From Gammaproteobacteria bacterium (GTDB lineage: Bacteria; Pseudomonadota; Gammaproteobacteria; Pseudomonadales; Azotimanducaceae): a stretch of 64,000 nt of DNA. The position numbers and the translations under genes are program-made. The notes under the pieces were generated by a model that had not been told where the DNA came from, made no database searches, and saw only the letters and a list, made by a program, of their open reading frames with translations. Below, one piece after another: positions 8,524-17,844 of this stretch. Numbering within the stretch: position 1 is the first letter of the stretch; every line of letters begins with the position of its first letter. The DNA lies in NCBI GenBank assembly GCA_026706385.1, contig JAPOYV010000121.1, positions 53,461-117,460 on the forward strand. The letters are read 5' to 3'.

Positions 8524-9804
8524 ATGGCGGAAGCCGTGCAAGCCGATCTGGAGGCTGACCTGAACAATCTCGTCATGAGCGAGGAGGTCGAGCCGCTCTA
8601 CGCCGCCGTCAAGAAGTTCATCCACGAAGAGGTCGAGCCGCAGACCCCGGCCTACTTCGAGGCCGCATTCGAACACGGTGACCGCTGGAGCCTCTCGCCG
8701 CGGCAGGAGGACATCCTCGGGGGACTCAAGGATCAGGCGAAATCCAACGGCTTGTGGAACTTCTTCCTACCGGATGCCGACACGGGCGAGGGCCTCAAGA
8801 ACCTGGACTACGCCTACATCGCCGCTGAACTGGGCAAGAACCCGATCGCATCGGAGTGCCTGAACTGCAGCGCCCCTGACACCGGAAACATGGAGGTGCT
8901 CGAACGCTACGGCACCGCCGAGCAGAAGGAGAAATGGCTGAAGCCGCTGCTCGCTGGCGAGATCAGGTCGGCCTACGCCATGACCGAACCCAACCTGGCG
9001 TCCTCCGACGCCAAGCAGATCGCGACACAGGCGCGCCTCGACGGCGATGAGTGGGTCTTGAACGGCGAGAAGTTCTACATCTCCGGTGCGGGCGACAGCC
9101 GCTGCAAGATCATGATCACCATGGTGCAGACCAACCCCGATGCGGCGCCGCACCGGCAGCAGTCGCAGATTCTCGTGCCGAGGGACAACCCGGGGGTCGA
9201 GATCATTGAACCCATGACGGTCTTCGGTCACGACGACGCGCCCCACGGCCACATGCACTTGCGTTTCAACGACTGTCGCGTGCCGAAGGAGAACATGCTG
9301 CTCGGCGAGGGCCGAGGCTTCGAGATCTCGCAGGGCCGCCTCGGTCCGGGCCGGATCCATCACTGCATGCGCTCGGTCGGGCAGGCGGAACGTGCGCTGG
9401 ACCTGATGGTGCGACGCGGCATGTCCCGGGAAGCTTTCGGCAAGCCGCTCGTGCAACTCGGCAAGAACCTCGAGCTCGTGTCGCGCGCCCGCATCGAGAT
9501 CGAGGCCATGCGGCTCATGGTCCTCAAGGCAGCGAAGGCGATGGACGTCCTCGGCAACCGCGAGGCGCGCGTCTGGGTGCACATGGTGAAGGCGATGATC
9601 CCGGAGCGGACTTGCCAGATCATCGACCAGGCGATCCAGATCCACGGCGCAAGCGGCGTGTCGCAGTGGACGCCGCTGGCCGGCATGTACACGGGCCAGC
9701 GCACGCTGCGCATCGCCGACGGCCCGGACGAAGTCCACCACTTGGTGGTCGGGCGCGCGGAACTGCGCAGGTACGACGAGAACTTCGGTAGATCCAGCAA
9801 CTAG
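8524..9804 (+). CDS. Acyl-CoA dehydrogenase family protein
   Basis: A 426-residue flavoprotein resembling the ACAD10/11-type and long-chain acyl-CoA dehydrogenases, which introduce a 2,3 double bond in acyl-CoA. The family blocks are AYAMTEPNLASSDAKQIAT (FAD/substrate strand), LNGEKFYISGAG, GRGFEISQGRLGPGRIHH, FGKPLVQL and the C-terminal IQIHGASGVSQ. Start ATG 8524 follows an AAGGGGA site. A possible -10 (TACAAT, 8477-8482) lies upstream without a clear -35. It diverges from aroA. Electron-transfer partners are not in the window. Confidence 0.9.
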   Translation: MAEAVQADLEADLNNLVMSEEVEPLYAAVKKFIHEEVEPQTPAYFEAAFEHGDRWSLSPRQEDILGGLKDQAKSNGLWNFFLPDADTGEGLKNLDYAYIAAELGKNPIASECLNCSAPDTGNMEVLERYGTAEQKEKWLKPLLAGEIRSAYAMTEPNLASSDAKQIATQARLDGDEWVLNGEKFYISGAGDSRCKIMITMVQTNPDAAPHRQQSQILVPRDNPGVEIIEPMTVFGHDDAPHGHMHLRFNDCRVPKENMLLGEGRGFEISQGRLGPGRIHHCMRSVGQAERALDLMVRRGMSREAFGKPLVQLGKNLELVSRARIEIEAMRLMVLKAAKAMDVLGNREARVWVHMVKAMIPERTCQIIDQAIQIHGASGVSQWTPLAGMYTGQRTLRIADGPDEVHHLVVGRAELRRYDENFGRSSN

Positions 9805-9934
9805 CTGAACAAGAAAGGATTGCTGGGATCCTGTCCGAGCCATCCAAACCAGCGCGGCGTGGCATACGTGCACATGGTGTAGTCGCCATCGTGTGACCGC
9901 TGACACGTCGGTCGCTACGAGGACGCTACCACTG

Positions 9935-10219
9935 ATGAGACACGATGATCCCAAGGACGCCACGAGGGGCGAGGCGCTGCAACGGAACATCAGGGAGTTC
10001 AACGCCCAGTCGGACTGGTTGGAACAACACCACAATGCAAAGTGGGTGATCTTCCATGATGCGTCCTTTGTCGATGCCTTCGATACGTTCGACACGGCGG
10101 CCCGGGAAGCGGTCGGACGCTTTGGAACGGGTCCGTATCTGATCCGGCAAGTCGGTCGCCAAGTGACGATGCGCATCCCAGCGTCCGTGGCCTTCCGGCC
10201 GGACCATGCCGTTAGCTGA
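9935..10219 (+). CDS. Small conserved protein of unknown function, partner of aspartyl protease
   Basis: A 94-residue soluble protein. WVIFHDASFVDAFDTFDTAA and FGTGPYLIRQVG form the core of a small family commonly found directly upstream of retropepsin-like aspartyl proteases; the role of the pair is not known to me. The ATG at 9935 gives a compact protein; a GTG at 9893 in the same frame would add 14 residues. The gene overlaps the following protease gene by 14 bases. Since that gene is broken, this one may be a relic too, though its own frame is intact. Confidence 0.55.
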   Translation: MRHDDPKDATRGEALQRNIREFNAQSDWLEQHHNAKWVIFHDASFVDAFDTFDTAAREAVGRFGTGPYLIRQVGRQVTMRIPASVAFRPDHAVS

Positions 10220-10666
10220 CGCGGGCTTCACGGACCAGGATACGGGGCGTCCCAACGGCGCCTTGTTGCTTGCCTTTGGGCCGACGTTGTGGGTGACCGT
10301 CTCTCATTCCGTCCAAGACCGTCAACCCGGGGAAAGGCCTTCCCAAGTGGTCCTGGCGTTGGTCGACACGGGGGCGACCGAGAGTTGCATTGACGGCAGG
10401 CTTGCGGAGGAACTGGGTCTTCCGGTTATCGACGAAATGGACATGTCGGGCGTGAGTGGCACCCACAGACACAACGTGTACCTCGCCTCGGTGAGTATTC
10501 CGGACTTAGAGTTCCTGCAATACGGGAGGTTCGCCGGGTCGATCTGCGCGATGGCGGTTAGGAGCACCAAGCCCTGCTCGGCCGGACTTTCCTTCAAAAC
10601 GTCATACTGATCTACGACGGTCTGCGCGCTCAGGTGACGCTCGCCTCGCAGCGCCTCACCAAATAG
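10206..10666 (+). pseudogene. Retropepsin-like aspartyl protease gene, disrupted
   Basis: The 5' part reads VVLALVDTGATESCIDGRLA, the D-T-G-A catalytic block of clan AA (retropepsin-like) aspartyl proteases. After RFAG, near 10537, the frame that continues the family changes by one base, and it then meets a TAG at 10553. Beyond the TAG the new frame reads ALLGRTFLQNVILIYDG and QVTLASQRLTK, the normal C-terminal strand of the family (LxGRxFLxxxxLxYDG), and stops at 10666. A frameshift plus a nonsense codon therefore inactivate the gene. As it stands the first frame encodes 134 residues ending in unrelated sequence. An intact homologue is at 17315-17734. Confidence 0.65.
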
Positions 10667-10757
10667 GAAGCTGCCGCCAAGCTCGGACGCCATCAACAGG
10701 CGGCCTGTCGGTAAGGACGATTGCGGTATACTTGCGGGTTTTCCCCCGGGAGCTCGT

Positions 10758-13637
10758 ATGCGTCGGCTAGCGACGGCGTTGGTTTGGGCTGCGGCCCTTG
10801 CCGCGGTCGACGGCTTCGGGGCGGACGCAGCGGTGTTTGGCAGTTTCGCAAGCCCGGCGCTCGCCGAGGCCTTGCGTCAGCGAGTTGCCACCCAGTTGGC
10901 GCCCGATGCGCGCACCGTCCGCGTCGCATTGAACGGCGTCACCAACATCCGCGTGATCGCGGGCCAAGGCGGGTCGCCGGAGGCCGTTCGTGCCCTGATC
11001 GTGCGAGCCAAGGCCGCCGGCTACGCCGACGCGTGGTACTGGACCGAGGCGCCCGCGCCGACACCGCCACGGGCGGTGGCGTTGGCAACCAGTGGGCCGA
11101 TCGCCCTGCCGAATCCGTCGCCTGCGCGTCGAACCGAGCCTCCGGCTTCGGCCACGAGGCCGGCACCCGTGCGCAGCGCGGCCTCGGCGTTGCCCGTTGG
11201 CGGTCCCGCGGCACCGCTGGTCGCCGAGATCGGGCCCACGCGGCCGATTGGCGTCGGTGACAGCCTCCGACTGGTCGCCGACGCAGGCGATGGCGAAGCC
11301 ATCGTGGTGCCGCGTTACGACTCGGTCGAGATCGAACTCGACGGGCGCCTCGACGAGGCGGTCTGGACCGAAGTGCCGGGCTACGACAACATGGTCGTGG
11401 TCTCGCCTGACACGCTCGCGAGCACGCGGTTCCGCACGGTCGCCCGTTACCTCTATACCGACCGTGGGCTCTATATTGGCGTCTGGAACGAACAACCGCC
11501 GGACACCTTGATCGCGCGTCTGTCGTCGCGCGACGTCTACATCAACCGCGACGGCTGGGGAATCACGCTCGACACGTCGGGCGAGGGACGCTACGGCTAC
11601 TGGTTCAACATCAATCTCGGCGGCTCCGTCCTCGATGGGAAGGTTGCCCCGGAGCGCACGTTCACGCGTGAGTGGGACGGACCTTGGAACAGTGCGACCG
11701 TCAAGCTCGACGACGGTTGGAGCCTCGAGGCGTTCCTGCCCTGGTCGATGATGACCATGCCCCCCGGCGACGGCGACCGGGCGATGGGCATGTACACCAG
11801 CCGCAAGGTGGCCTACATCGACGAGCAGTGGGGATGGCCGGCGCTGCCGTTCACCGGCGCGCGGTTCATGTCTGCGCTGCAGCAGATGCGCCTGCCGGGC
11901 GTGCAGCCGAAGCAGCAGTTGGCCTTGTTCCCCTATACCGCCACCACGATGAACAACGTTCGCGGCGAGGAAGCCCATAGCGCGGGCTTCGACGTCTTCT
12001 GGCGCCCGTCGTCGAATCTCCAGGTCACCGCAGCGGTGCGCCCCGATTTCGGTGCCGTCGAGTCCGACGACGTGGTCGTGAACCTCACGGCCCGGGAGAC
12101 CTACTTCCCCGAGAAGCGCCTGTTCTTCATGGAGGGCAGTGAGATCTTCACGACCTCGCCACGTTCGCGGGTCTTCAGTGGTTCGAGCGGGGGCAGCGGG
12201 GCGCGGCGCACCCGGTCCACCTTCTTCAGTACGCCGTCGAGCTTGCTCAATACCCGCCGTATCGGCGGCGCCGCGATCGGCATCGACGTGCCCGACGACG
12301 TGACCGTCGAGGGGCCTGAACGGTCGTTGCCGTCCACTTTGCTCGGCGCTGCTAAGGTGACCGGGGAGAACGGCCCCGTGCGCTACGGCGTGCTCACCGC
12401 GTTCGAGGACGACCCGGTGCTACGGGGCGAGCGCGACGACGGCACGCCGGTTTCCGTCCACGGCGTGGGACGCGATTTCGGCGTGGCGCGCGTTCTCTAC
12501 GAGCGGACGGGCGAGGGCCGGCAGTCGATCGGCTATCTCGGCACGCTCGTCGACCACCCTTCCGTCAACGCCGCCGTGCACGGTGTCGACGCGCACCACT
12601 TGAGCGGCAACGGCAAATGGCGCACCGACGTGCAGGCCATGATGAGCGACGTCGACGGCACGGCGGGCTACGGTCTGTGGACCGACATGCAGTACACCCA
12701 GCGCCAAGGCTTGACCCACATGCTGGCGTTCGACTACCAGGATCGATCCCTCGACATCAACGATCTCGGGTTCCTAAGCCGCAACGACGAGATCGGCGGC
12801 CGCTACGGGTTGTGGATGTCCCGCTCCGACCTCGGCTGGCTGCGCCGGCTGTCGGTCAACGCGGCTGTCGGACGCTACGTCAACCAAGCTGGCCAGGTGG
12901 TGCAGGCGGGGGCGTTCATCGGCAACAGCTTCACGTTCCACAACCGCGACCAGTTGCGCGCCATGGTGAACTACTTCACGCCGCAGTGGGAGGACCTCGA
13001 AAGCCGCGGCAACGGGGCGTTCAAGGTGCGCCCGCGGGCCATGGCGAACTTGAGCTACGGTACCGACAGCAGCAAGGCTTTCGCGTGGAGCGTGCAGTTG
13101 CGCTGGATGCAGGAGGAGATCAAGGACGCCATGCGCAGCTTGAGCGCGGGGTTCACCTACAAGCCGATGGACCGGTTCTCGCTGGACTTCGATCTGACGC
13201 GCACGGACCAGAAGTCTTGGCTGCTGTGGCAAGGCGGCCGCGACTTCGCGACCTACGAGTCCGCGGGGTGGCAACCGCAATTGGCGATGGATCTTTTCCT
13301 GACCGCGCGCCAGCAGCTACGCCTGACCATGCAGTGGGCCGGCATCCGCGCCGAGGAGCGGGAGTTCTGGCGCATACCGATCGACGAAAGCGGTAGCCTG
13401 GTGCAGGTCGACGAGGATCCGTCGGACGGCTCCCGCCTGAACATCAACCGGCTGACCGCGCAGTTCCGGTACCGCTGGGAAATCGCACCGTTGTCTGACC
13501 TGTTCGTGGTCTATACCCGGGGCAGCAATGCCTTCACGGAGGACGACGACCCGTTCGGCGACATGCTCAACGACGCCCTGACGCGGCCGATCGTCGACCT
13601 CCTCGTGGTGAAACTGCGCTACCGATTCGGGGGCTAG
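10758..13637 (+). CDS. Outer-membrane DUF5916 beta-barrel protein with SPOR-like N-terminus
   Basis: A 959-residue exported protein. Residues 1-25 form a signal peptide. Residues 26 to about 100 (AVFGSFASPALAEALRQRV to RVIAGQGGSPEAVRAL) look like a SPOR domain, which binds denuded peptidoglycan. A CBM9-like sandwich follows (VEIELDGRLDEAVWTEVPG to SLEAFLPWSMM). The rest is a DUF5916 barrel with PEKRLFFMEGSEIF and many alternating aromatic strands ending LLVVKLRYRFGG. The molecular role of DUF5916 proteins is not established. An esterase and a TonB receptor follow on the same strand, suggesting a nutrient-acquisition role. A TATACT at 10727-10732 is a candidate -10. Confidence 0.8.
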   Translation: MRRLATALVWAAALAAVDGFGADAAVFGSFASPALAEALRQRVATQLAPDARTVRVALNGVTNIRVIAGQGGSPEAVRALIVRAKAAGYADAWYWTEAPAPTPPRAVALATSGPIALPNPSPARRTEPPASATRPAPVRSAASALPVGGPAAPLVAEIGPTRPIGVGDSLRLVADAGDGEAIVVPRYDSVEIELDGRLDEAVWTEVPGYDNMVVVSPDTLASTRFRTVARYLYTDRGLYIGVWNEQPPDTLIARLSSRDVYINRDGWGITLDTSGEGRYGYWFNINLGGSVLDGKVAPERTFTREWDGPWNSATVKLDDGWSLEAFLPWSMMTMPPGDGDRAMGMYTSRKVAYIDEQWGWPALPFTGARFMSALQQMRLPGVQPKQQLALFPYTATTMNNVRGEEAHSAGFDVFWRPSSNLQVTAAVRPDFGAVESDDVVVNLTARETYFPEKRLFFMEGSEIFTTSPRSRVFSGSSGGSGARRTRSTFFSTPSSLLNTRRIGGAAIGIDVPDDVTVEGPERSLPSTLLGAAKVTGENGPVRYGVLTAFEDDPVLRGERDDGTPVSVHGVGRDFGVARVLYERTGEGRQSIGYLGTLVDHPSVNAAVHGVDAHHLSGNGKWRTDVQAMMSDVDGTAGYGLWTDMQYTQRQGLTHMLAFDYQDRSLDINDLGFLSRNDEIGGRYGLWMSRSDLGWLRRLSVNAAVGRYVNQAGQVVQAGAFIGNSFTFHNRDQLRAMVNYFTPQWEDLESRGNGAFKVRPRAMANLSYGTDSSKAFAWSVQLRWMQEEIKDAMRSLSAGFTYKPMDRFSLDFDLTRTDQKSWLLWQGGRDFATYESAGWQPQLAMDLFLTARQQLRLTMQWAGIRAEEREFWRIPIDESGSLVQVDEDPSDGSRLNINRLTAQFRYRWEIAPLSDLFVVYTRGSNAFTEDDDPFGDMLNDALTRPIVDLLVVKLRYRFGG

Positions 13638-13641
13638 GTCA

Positions 13642-15123
13642 GTGGGCGTCGTCGAGACCTCCTACGGTCGCCTGCGGGGTGTGCGGGATGATGGCGTTGA
13701 CGTTTTCAAGGGCATCCCCTTCGCCAAGCCGCCGGTCGGCGATTTGCGCTGGCGGGCGCCGGAGCCGCCGACGGCGTGGTCGGGCATCCGCGACGCCCAT
13801 GAATTCGGACCCTGCGCCATCCAGTCGACGATCCCCGGCGACGTCGGTGAACTGATCGGCATTGCGACGGGGGACGTCAGCGAGGACTGCCTCTATCTCA
13901 ACGTGTGGACCCCCGGCCTCGACGACGCCAGGCGCCCGGTGATGGTGTGGATCCACGGCGGCGGCAACACGGTCGGCGCCGGCTCGCAGCCTCGTGTGAA
14001 CGGCGAGCATCTCGCGCGCATCGGCGACGTGGTCGTCGTCACCGTCAACTACCGGCTAGGCGCCTTGGGATTCCTGCACGCCCCGGCGCTCGGCGCGACC
14101 GGCAACGAGGCGCTCCTCGATCAGGTTGCCGCGCTCAGATGGGTGCGCGCGGAGGTCGCCGCGTTCGGCGGCGATCCGAACAACGTCACCGTCTTCGGTC
14201 AATCCGCCGGGGGTTTCGACATCGCGCAGTTGATGGCGATGCCTGCGGCCGAGGGCTGCTTCGACAAGGCGGTCCCGATGAGTGGCTCGCTGACCGAGCA
14301 AGTGACGGCAGTAGCAGGCGAGAAGACCGCCGCGGCTCTCGCGGCGGAGCTGGCCGGGGGATCGTTCGATCGACTGCGCGCCGTGCCCGCCGCGGACATC
14401 TTGGCTGTGCAGTCGCGCCTACCCGGCGCGCGTTGGGCGCCTACACGCGACGGCGTGGTATTGCCGGAGGATGCGCGCACGGTGCTTGCCGAAGGCCGGT
14501 TCACGTCCGGCATGCCGCTTCTGATCGGCCACACGCGCGACGAGTCGACGCTTTTCACCGTGTTCAACGAGCGCTTCGCGAACATGGATCGCGACGGGCT
14601 GGTAGCGCTTGCCCGCGAGCCCTTCGGCGAACGGGCAGACGAAGCCGTCGCCTGCTACGAGAGCGACCGGAACCAGGCCGGGCTGCCCGTGGAACCCCTG
14701 GATGTCTGGGCGGCGATCAGCACCGACCGCATGTTCCGGCTGCCGGCGATCCGGACGGCGGAATGCCACGCCAGGCACACACCGAGCGTTTGGATGTACC
14801 GCTTCGACCGGGAGTCCCCCGCTCGCGATGGACGCTTGCGGGCTTGCCACTCGCTGGATATCCCCTTCGTCTGGGGCACGTACGCCTTGCCCGCGATGCA
14901 GCGCTTCTGCGGTCGGGACGATGGCGTGCGCCGACTGTCGAACCGGCTCATGGCCAGCTATCTGGCGTTCGCCCGGCATGGCGATCCGAACAACGAACTC
15001 GCGCCCGCGTGGCCGGTCTACGAACCCGGACGCCGGGCGACGATGCTCTTCGACGACGATCTGGGCGTCGCCGATGCACCCCTCGACGGCATTCGCGCGT
15101 TCTGCGAAACCGAAGCCGCATGA
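13642..15123 (+). CDS. Type-B carboxylesterase
   Basis: A 493-residue alpha/beta hydrolase of the carboxylesterase/lipase type-B family, hydrolysing carboxylic esters. FKGIPFAKPPVGDLRWRAP, SEDCLYLNVWTP, MVWIHGGGNTVG (oxyanion hole) and NVTVFGQSAGGFD (nucleophile Ser) are all present. The acid is probably in HTRDESTLFT, and the catalytic His in RACHSLDIPFVWG. No signal peptide is visible at the GTG start, so it is probably cytoplasmic. It begins 4 bases after the DUF5916 gene and overlaps the TonB-receptor ATG (ATGA), so the three genes look like one operon. Confidence 0.9.
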   Translation: MGVVETSYGRLRGVRDDGVDVFKGIPFAKPPVGDLRWRAPEPPTAWSGIRDAHEFGPCAIQSTIPGDVGELIGIATGDVSEDCLYLNVWTPGLDDARRPVMVWIHGGGNTVGAGSQPRVNGEHLARIGDVVVVTVNYRLGALGFLHAPALGATGNEALLDQVAALRWVRAEVAAFGGDPNNVTVFGQSAGGFDIAQLMAMPAAEGCFDKAVPMSGSLTEQVTAVAGEKTAAALAAELAGGSFDRLRAVPAADILAVQSRLPGARWAPTRDGVVLPEDARTVLAEGRFTSGMPLLIGHTRDESTLFTVFNERFANMDRDGLVALAREPFGERADEAVACYESDRNQAGLPVEPLDVWAAISTDRMFRLPAIRTAECHARHTPSVWMYRFDRESPARDGRLRACHSLDIPFVWGTYALPAMQRFCGRDDGVRRLSNRLMASYLAFARHGDPNNELAPAWPVYEPGRRATMLFDDDLGVADAPLDGIRAFCETEAA

Positions 15124-17159
15124 CAGCGATGCGTCGTGCCGCGAGCCTGGCCGCCGTCCTTTTCGGCTGTGCAACGGGCGCCGAGGAAGCGGAGGGTATC
15201 GAGGAAGTCATCGTGCGAGCGGAAGCATCGGTGGCGGCCGCGCAAGGCGCCGTCGCCAGCGTATCGACCGTTGACGAAGCCGCCATCGATCTCGCCCGCG
15301 CCAACCATCCGAACGAGATCCTGGTTCGTGTGCCGGGCGTGTGGGTCGCGCGCGCTTCGGGACAGGAACACCTGACGGCGATCCGTTCCGGCGTACTGGC
15401 TGGCCCCGGCGCTTGCGGCGGCTTCCTGCTCCTCGAAAACGGCGTGCCGATCCGTCCGTCCGGGTTCTGCAACATCAACAACCTCTTCGAGATGAACACC
15501 GAACTCGCGAACGCCATCGAGGTAGTCCGCGGGCCGGCAAGCGCCCTGTTCGGAGGCAACGCATTGCACGGTGCCATCAACACCGTAACGGCCACATCCG
15601 CCGACGGCTTGCGCGCCAGCATCGAGGTGGGTCCGTACCAATACAGTCAGGCGCGCGCCACGGCCGGTGGGGACGACTGGCGTTTGGACGCGTTGACCAC
15701 CTCGACGAACGGCTACCGCGACGACACCGGTTTCGGCCAGCACAAACTCGTCGCTGGCAGTTCGGGCACGGTCGGCGGGTGGGTGGTCAGCAGCGCCGCC
15801 GCGGCGACCCTGCTCAATCAGGAAACCGGCGGCTACGTGCGCGGATTCGAGGTCTACGACTCGCCGCTGCGACGCAGCAACCCGAACCCCGAGGCGTATC
15901 GCGATGCGTGGTCGATGCGGGCCACGACGGCCTGGCGCCGCGAGTTGGCGAGCGGCCGGGAATTGACCATCACGCCGTATGCGCGCCGCTCGTCGATGGC
16001 CTTTCTCCAGCACTTCCTCCCCGGCCAACCCCTGGAACGCAATGGCCAGTCCAGCGCTGGGGCGCAGTTCCACCTGCGCGGTGGAGGCGTCTGGCGCTGG
16101 ACCGCCGGGGCGGTGGTGGAGGGCTTTGACGCGACGCTGTCGGAGCGCCAGGCGCGCCCCACGACCGGATCGGCGTTCCTGGTCGCGACACGCCCACCGG
16201 GGACGCACTACGACTACGGCGTGAGCGGACTTACCCTCGCCTCGTTCTACGATGCGGACGTCGACTTGGCCGACCGCGTGGACCTGGTGGCGAGCGTGCG
16301 TTTGGAGCGCAACGGCTACGAGTACGACAATCGCCACCTGGTCGGCAATACACGTGACGACGGCAGCGCGTGCGGATTCGGCGGCTGCCTTTATACGCGC
16401 CCCGCGGATCGCGACGACGCTTTTACCAACCTGGCCGGGCGGATCGGCCTCGAATTCACGCCGCGACCGGGGCGAGTCTTCTATGCGGTGGCCGGCCACG
16501 GGTTCCGCCCGCCGCAAACCACCGAACTCTACCGGCTGCAGCGGGGCCAGGCCGTCGCGGATTTGGAGAGCGAAACACTGCGTTCGTTGGAGGCCGGATT
16601 GCGTACGGCCGCATCCGACGTCGAACTCGACTTGGCGGCCTACGTGGAGACGACGGACAACCTGATCTTTCGCGACGCTGGCGGCTACAACGTGAGCGAC
16701 GGCGAAACCCGGTCCACGGGCGTCGAGGCCGACTTCGGATGGCGCCCGGCTGCCGGCCACGCGGTGCACCTGGTCGCGAGCTACGCCCGGCATCAGTACG
16801 CGTTTACGCGGGCCGCCGGCCGCGGCGAACGGATCGTGGACGGCAACGACGTCGACACGGCGCCAAGGTGGTTGGCGAGCGCGCGGTGGCGGTGGGCCTC
16901 GGATAGCGTCCTATCGGAGTTCGAGGCGGTCTACGTCGGGTCGCACGCCATCGATGCCGCGAATACGGCCCACTACGACGGCCACGCCCTGCTCAATTGG
17001 CGCGGATCGTGGAACGCGACGCCGCGGGTCCGACTGTTCTCGCGATTGGTGAACGTGCTCGACACGGCCTACGCGGACCGCGCCGACTACGCATTCGGGA
17101 GCTACCGGTACTTCCCCGGAATGCCGCGACAGGTCTATGTGGGCGTCGAGTTGCACTAA
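15120..17159 (+). CDS. TonB-dependent outer-membrane receptor
   Basis: A 679-residue receptor for energised uptake of a siderophore, cobalamin or another nutrient. It has a signal peptide (residues 1 to about 20) and a plug domain (IEEVIVRAEA TonB-box-like start, NEILVRVPGVWVAR, ENGVPIRP, NAIEVVRGPASALFGGNALHGAIN). The 22-strand barrel has GFRPPQTTELYRL and ends RYFPGMPRQVYVGVELH with the terminal aromatic expected for barrel assembly. The start is the ATG in the ATGA overlap with the esterase. No cobalamin riboswitch or Fur box is placed upstream because the gene is internal to an operon. The plug carries two cysteines (GACGGF, GFCNINN), probably a disulfide. Confidence 0.92.
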   Translation: MTAMRRAASLAAVLFGCATGAEEAEGIEEVIVRAEASVAAAQGAVASVSTVDEAAIDLARANHPNEILVRVPGVWVARASGQEHLTAIRSGVLAGPGACGGFLLLENGVPIRPSGFCNINNLFEMNTELANAIEVVRGPASALFGGNALHGAINTVTATSADGLRASIEVGPYQYSQARATAGGDDWRLDALTTSTNGYRDDTGFGQHKLVAGSSGTVGGWVVSSAAAATLLNQETGGYVRGFEVYDSPLRRSNPNPEAYRDAWSMRATTAWRRELASGRELTITPYARRSSMAFLQHFLPGQPLERNGQSSAGAQFHLRGGGVWRWTAGAVVEGFDATLSERQARPTTGSAFLVATRPPGTHYDYGVSGLTLASFYDADVDLADRVDLVASVRLERNGYEYDNRHLVGNTRDDGSACGFGGCLYTRPADRDDAFTNLAGRIGLEFTPRPGRVFYAVAGHGFRPPQTTELYRLQRGQAVADLESETLRSLEAGLRTAASDVELDLAAYVETTDNLIFRDAGGYNVSDGETRSTGVEADFGWRPAAGHAVHLVASYARHQYAFTRAAGRGERIVDGNDVDTAPRWLASARWRWASDSVLSEFEAVYVGSHAIDAANTAHYDGHALLNWRGSWNATPRVRLFSRLVNVLDTAYADRADYAFGSYRYFPGMPRQVYVGVELH

Positions 17160-17314
17160 CCGGTCGCGTAAAGCGGAGCGACAACCGAAGTTCTCTACCG
17201 TTGGCCCCCCCCGGAGGTAGGCACGCCGTCGTTTTCTCAACCGCCGTTCATCAGTGCAGGTGAGCGAAGTTCTTACCCGTCGGACCTTGGCGGGTTCTGG
17301 ATGGGGTAGCCTTG

Positions 17315-17734
17315 CTAGAGTATCTTGAGCAGCGGTCGATCCGGGGACTCAGGCCGCGTGGTCAGCGTCTGCGCCGCACAGTCAGCGATGAGATCGAGCC
17401 GTTCGAGGACGATCTGACCGATCAGCGGCTCGCTCTCGGGTCGCCCGACGATGCAATCGGTGGTCATGGACCGGTCCCCGATGCGAACGCTGAGCGCTTC
17501 GGCCACCGGGCGTTCCTCGCGGCGGTTGTCGGCATGCGACACCGTTACCGCACGGTCTGTGCGCAGGCCGAGATCAACGACGAGGTCTTCGGGCAACACC
17601 AGCATTGCCGCCCCCGTGTCCACGACGGCCTTGACTGTACGCTGGCGAATGTCGGCCTCCTCCCGATGGCCTGCTTCGAAGAGGATGCGATCCCGAACAT
17701 TCTCGAGCCCTAGGTCGACGACGATCTCTCCCAT
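17315..17734 (-). CDS. Retropepsin-like aspartyl protease family protein (intact)
   Basis: A 139-residue clan AA aspartyl protease homologue. VKAVVDTGAAMLVLPEDLV is the catalytic D-T-G-A flap, and LIGQIVLERLDLIADCAAQTL matches the C-terminal strand block. It has no signal peptide or membrane segment. Proteins of this type are single-domain and would have to dimerise to form an active site, as in retropepsins. It is on the minus strand, 110 bases from the unknown 403-residue gene upstream, and is a paralogue of the broken gene at 10206. Function is unknown. Confidence 0.7.
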   Translation of the reverse strand: MGEIVVDLGLENVRDRILFEAGHREEADIRQRTVKAVVDTGAAMLVLPEDLVVDLGLRTDRAVTVSHADNRREERPVAEALSVRIGDRSMTTDCIVGRPESEPLIGQIVLERLDLIADCAAQTLTTRPESPDRPLLKIL

Positions 17735-17844
17735 CTGAAGGACTTCCGGACGGTGTAACGGCTTTGTTCAACCGTAGATTCTCCGCCGGGCGAGTGCAAC
17801 CAGCATGTTTGTACGACTCGAAAGCCGTTCGTCGTTGGCCGTGT

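Noticed and set aside
10206..10610. Selenocysteine at the TGA ending the first frame of the broken aspartyl protease
   Set aside because: The residues before that TGA are already out of the family frame, so the stop is a consequence of the frameshift.
15120..17159. Cobalamin riboswitch or Fur site controlling the TonB receptor
   Set aside because: The gene overlaps the esterase and is internal to an operon; no riboswitch core or Fur-like inverted repeat is visible.
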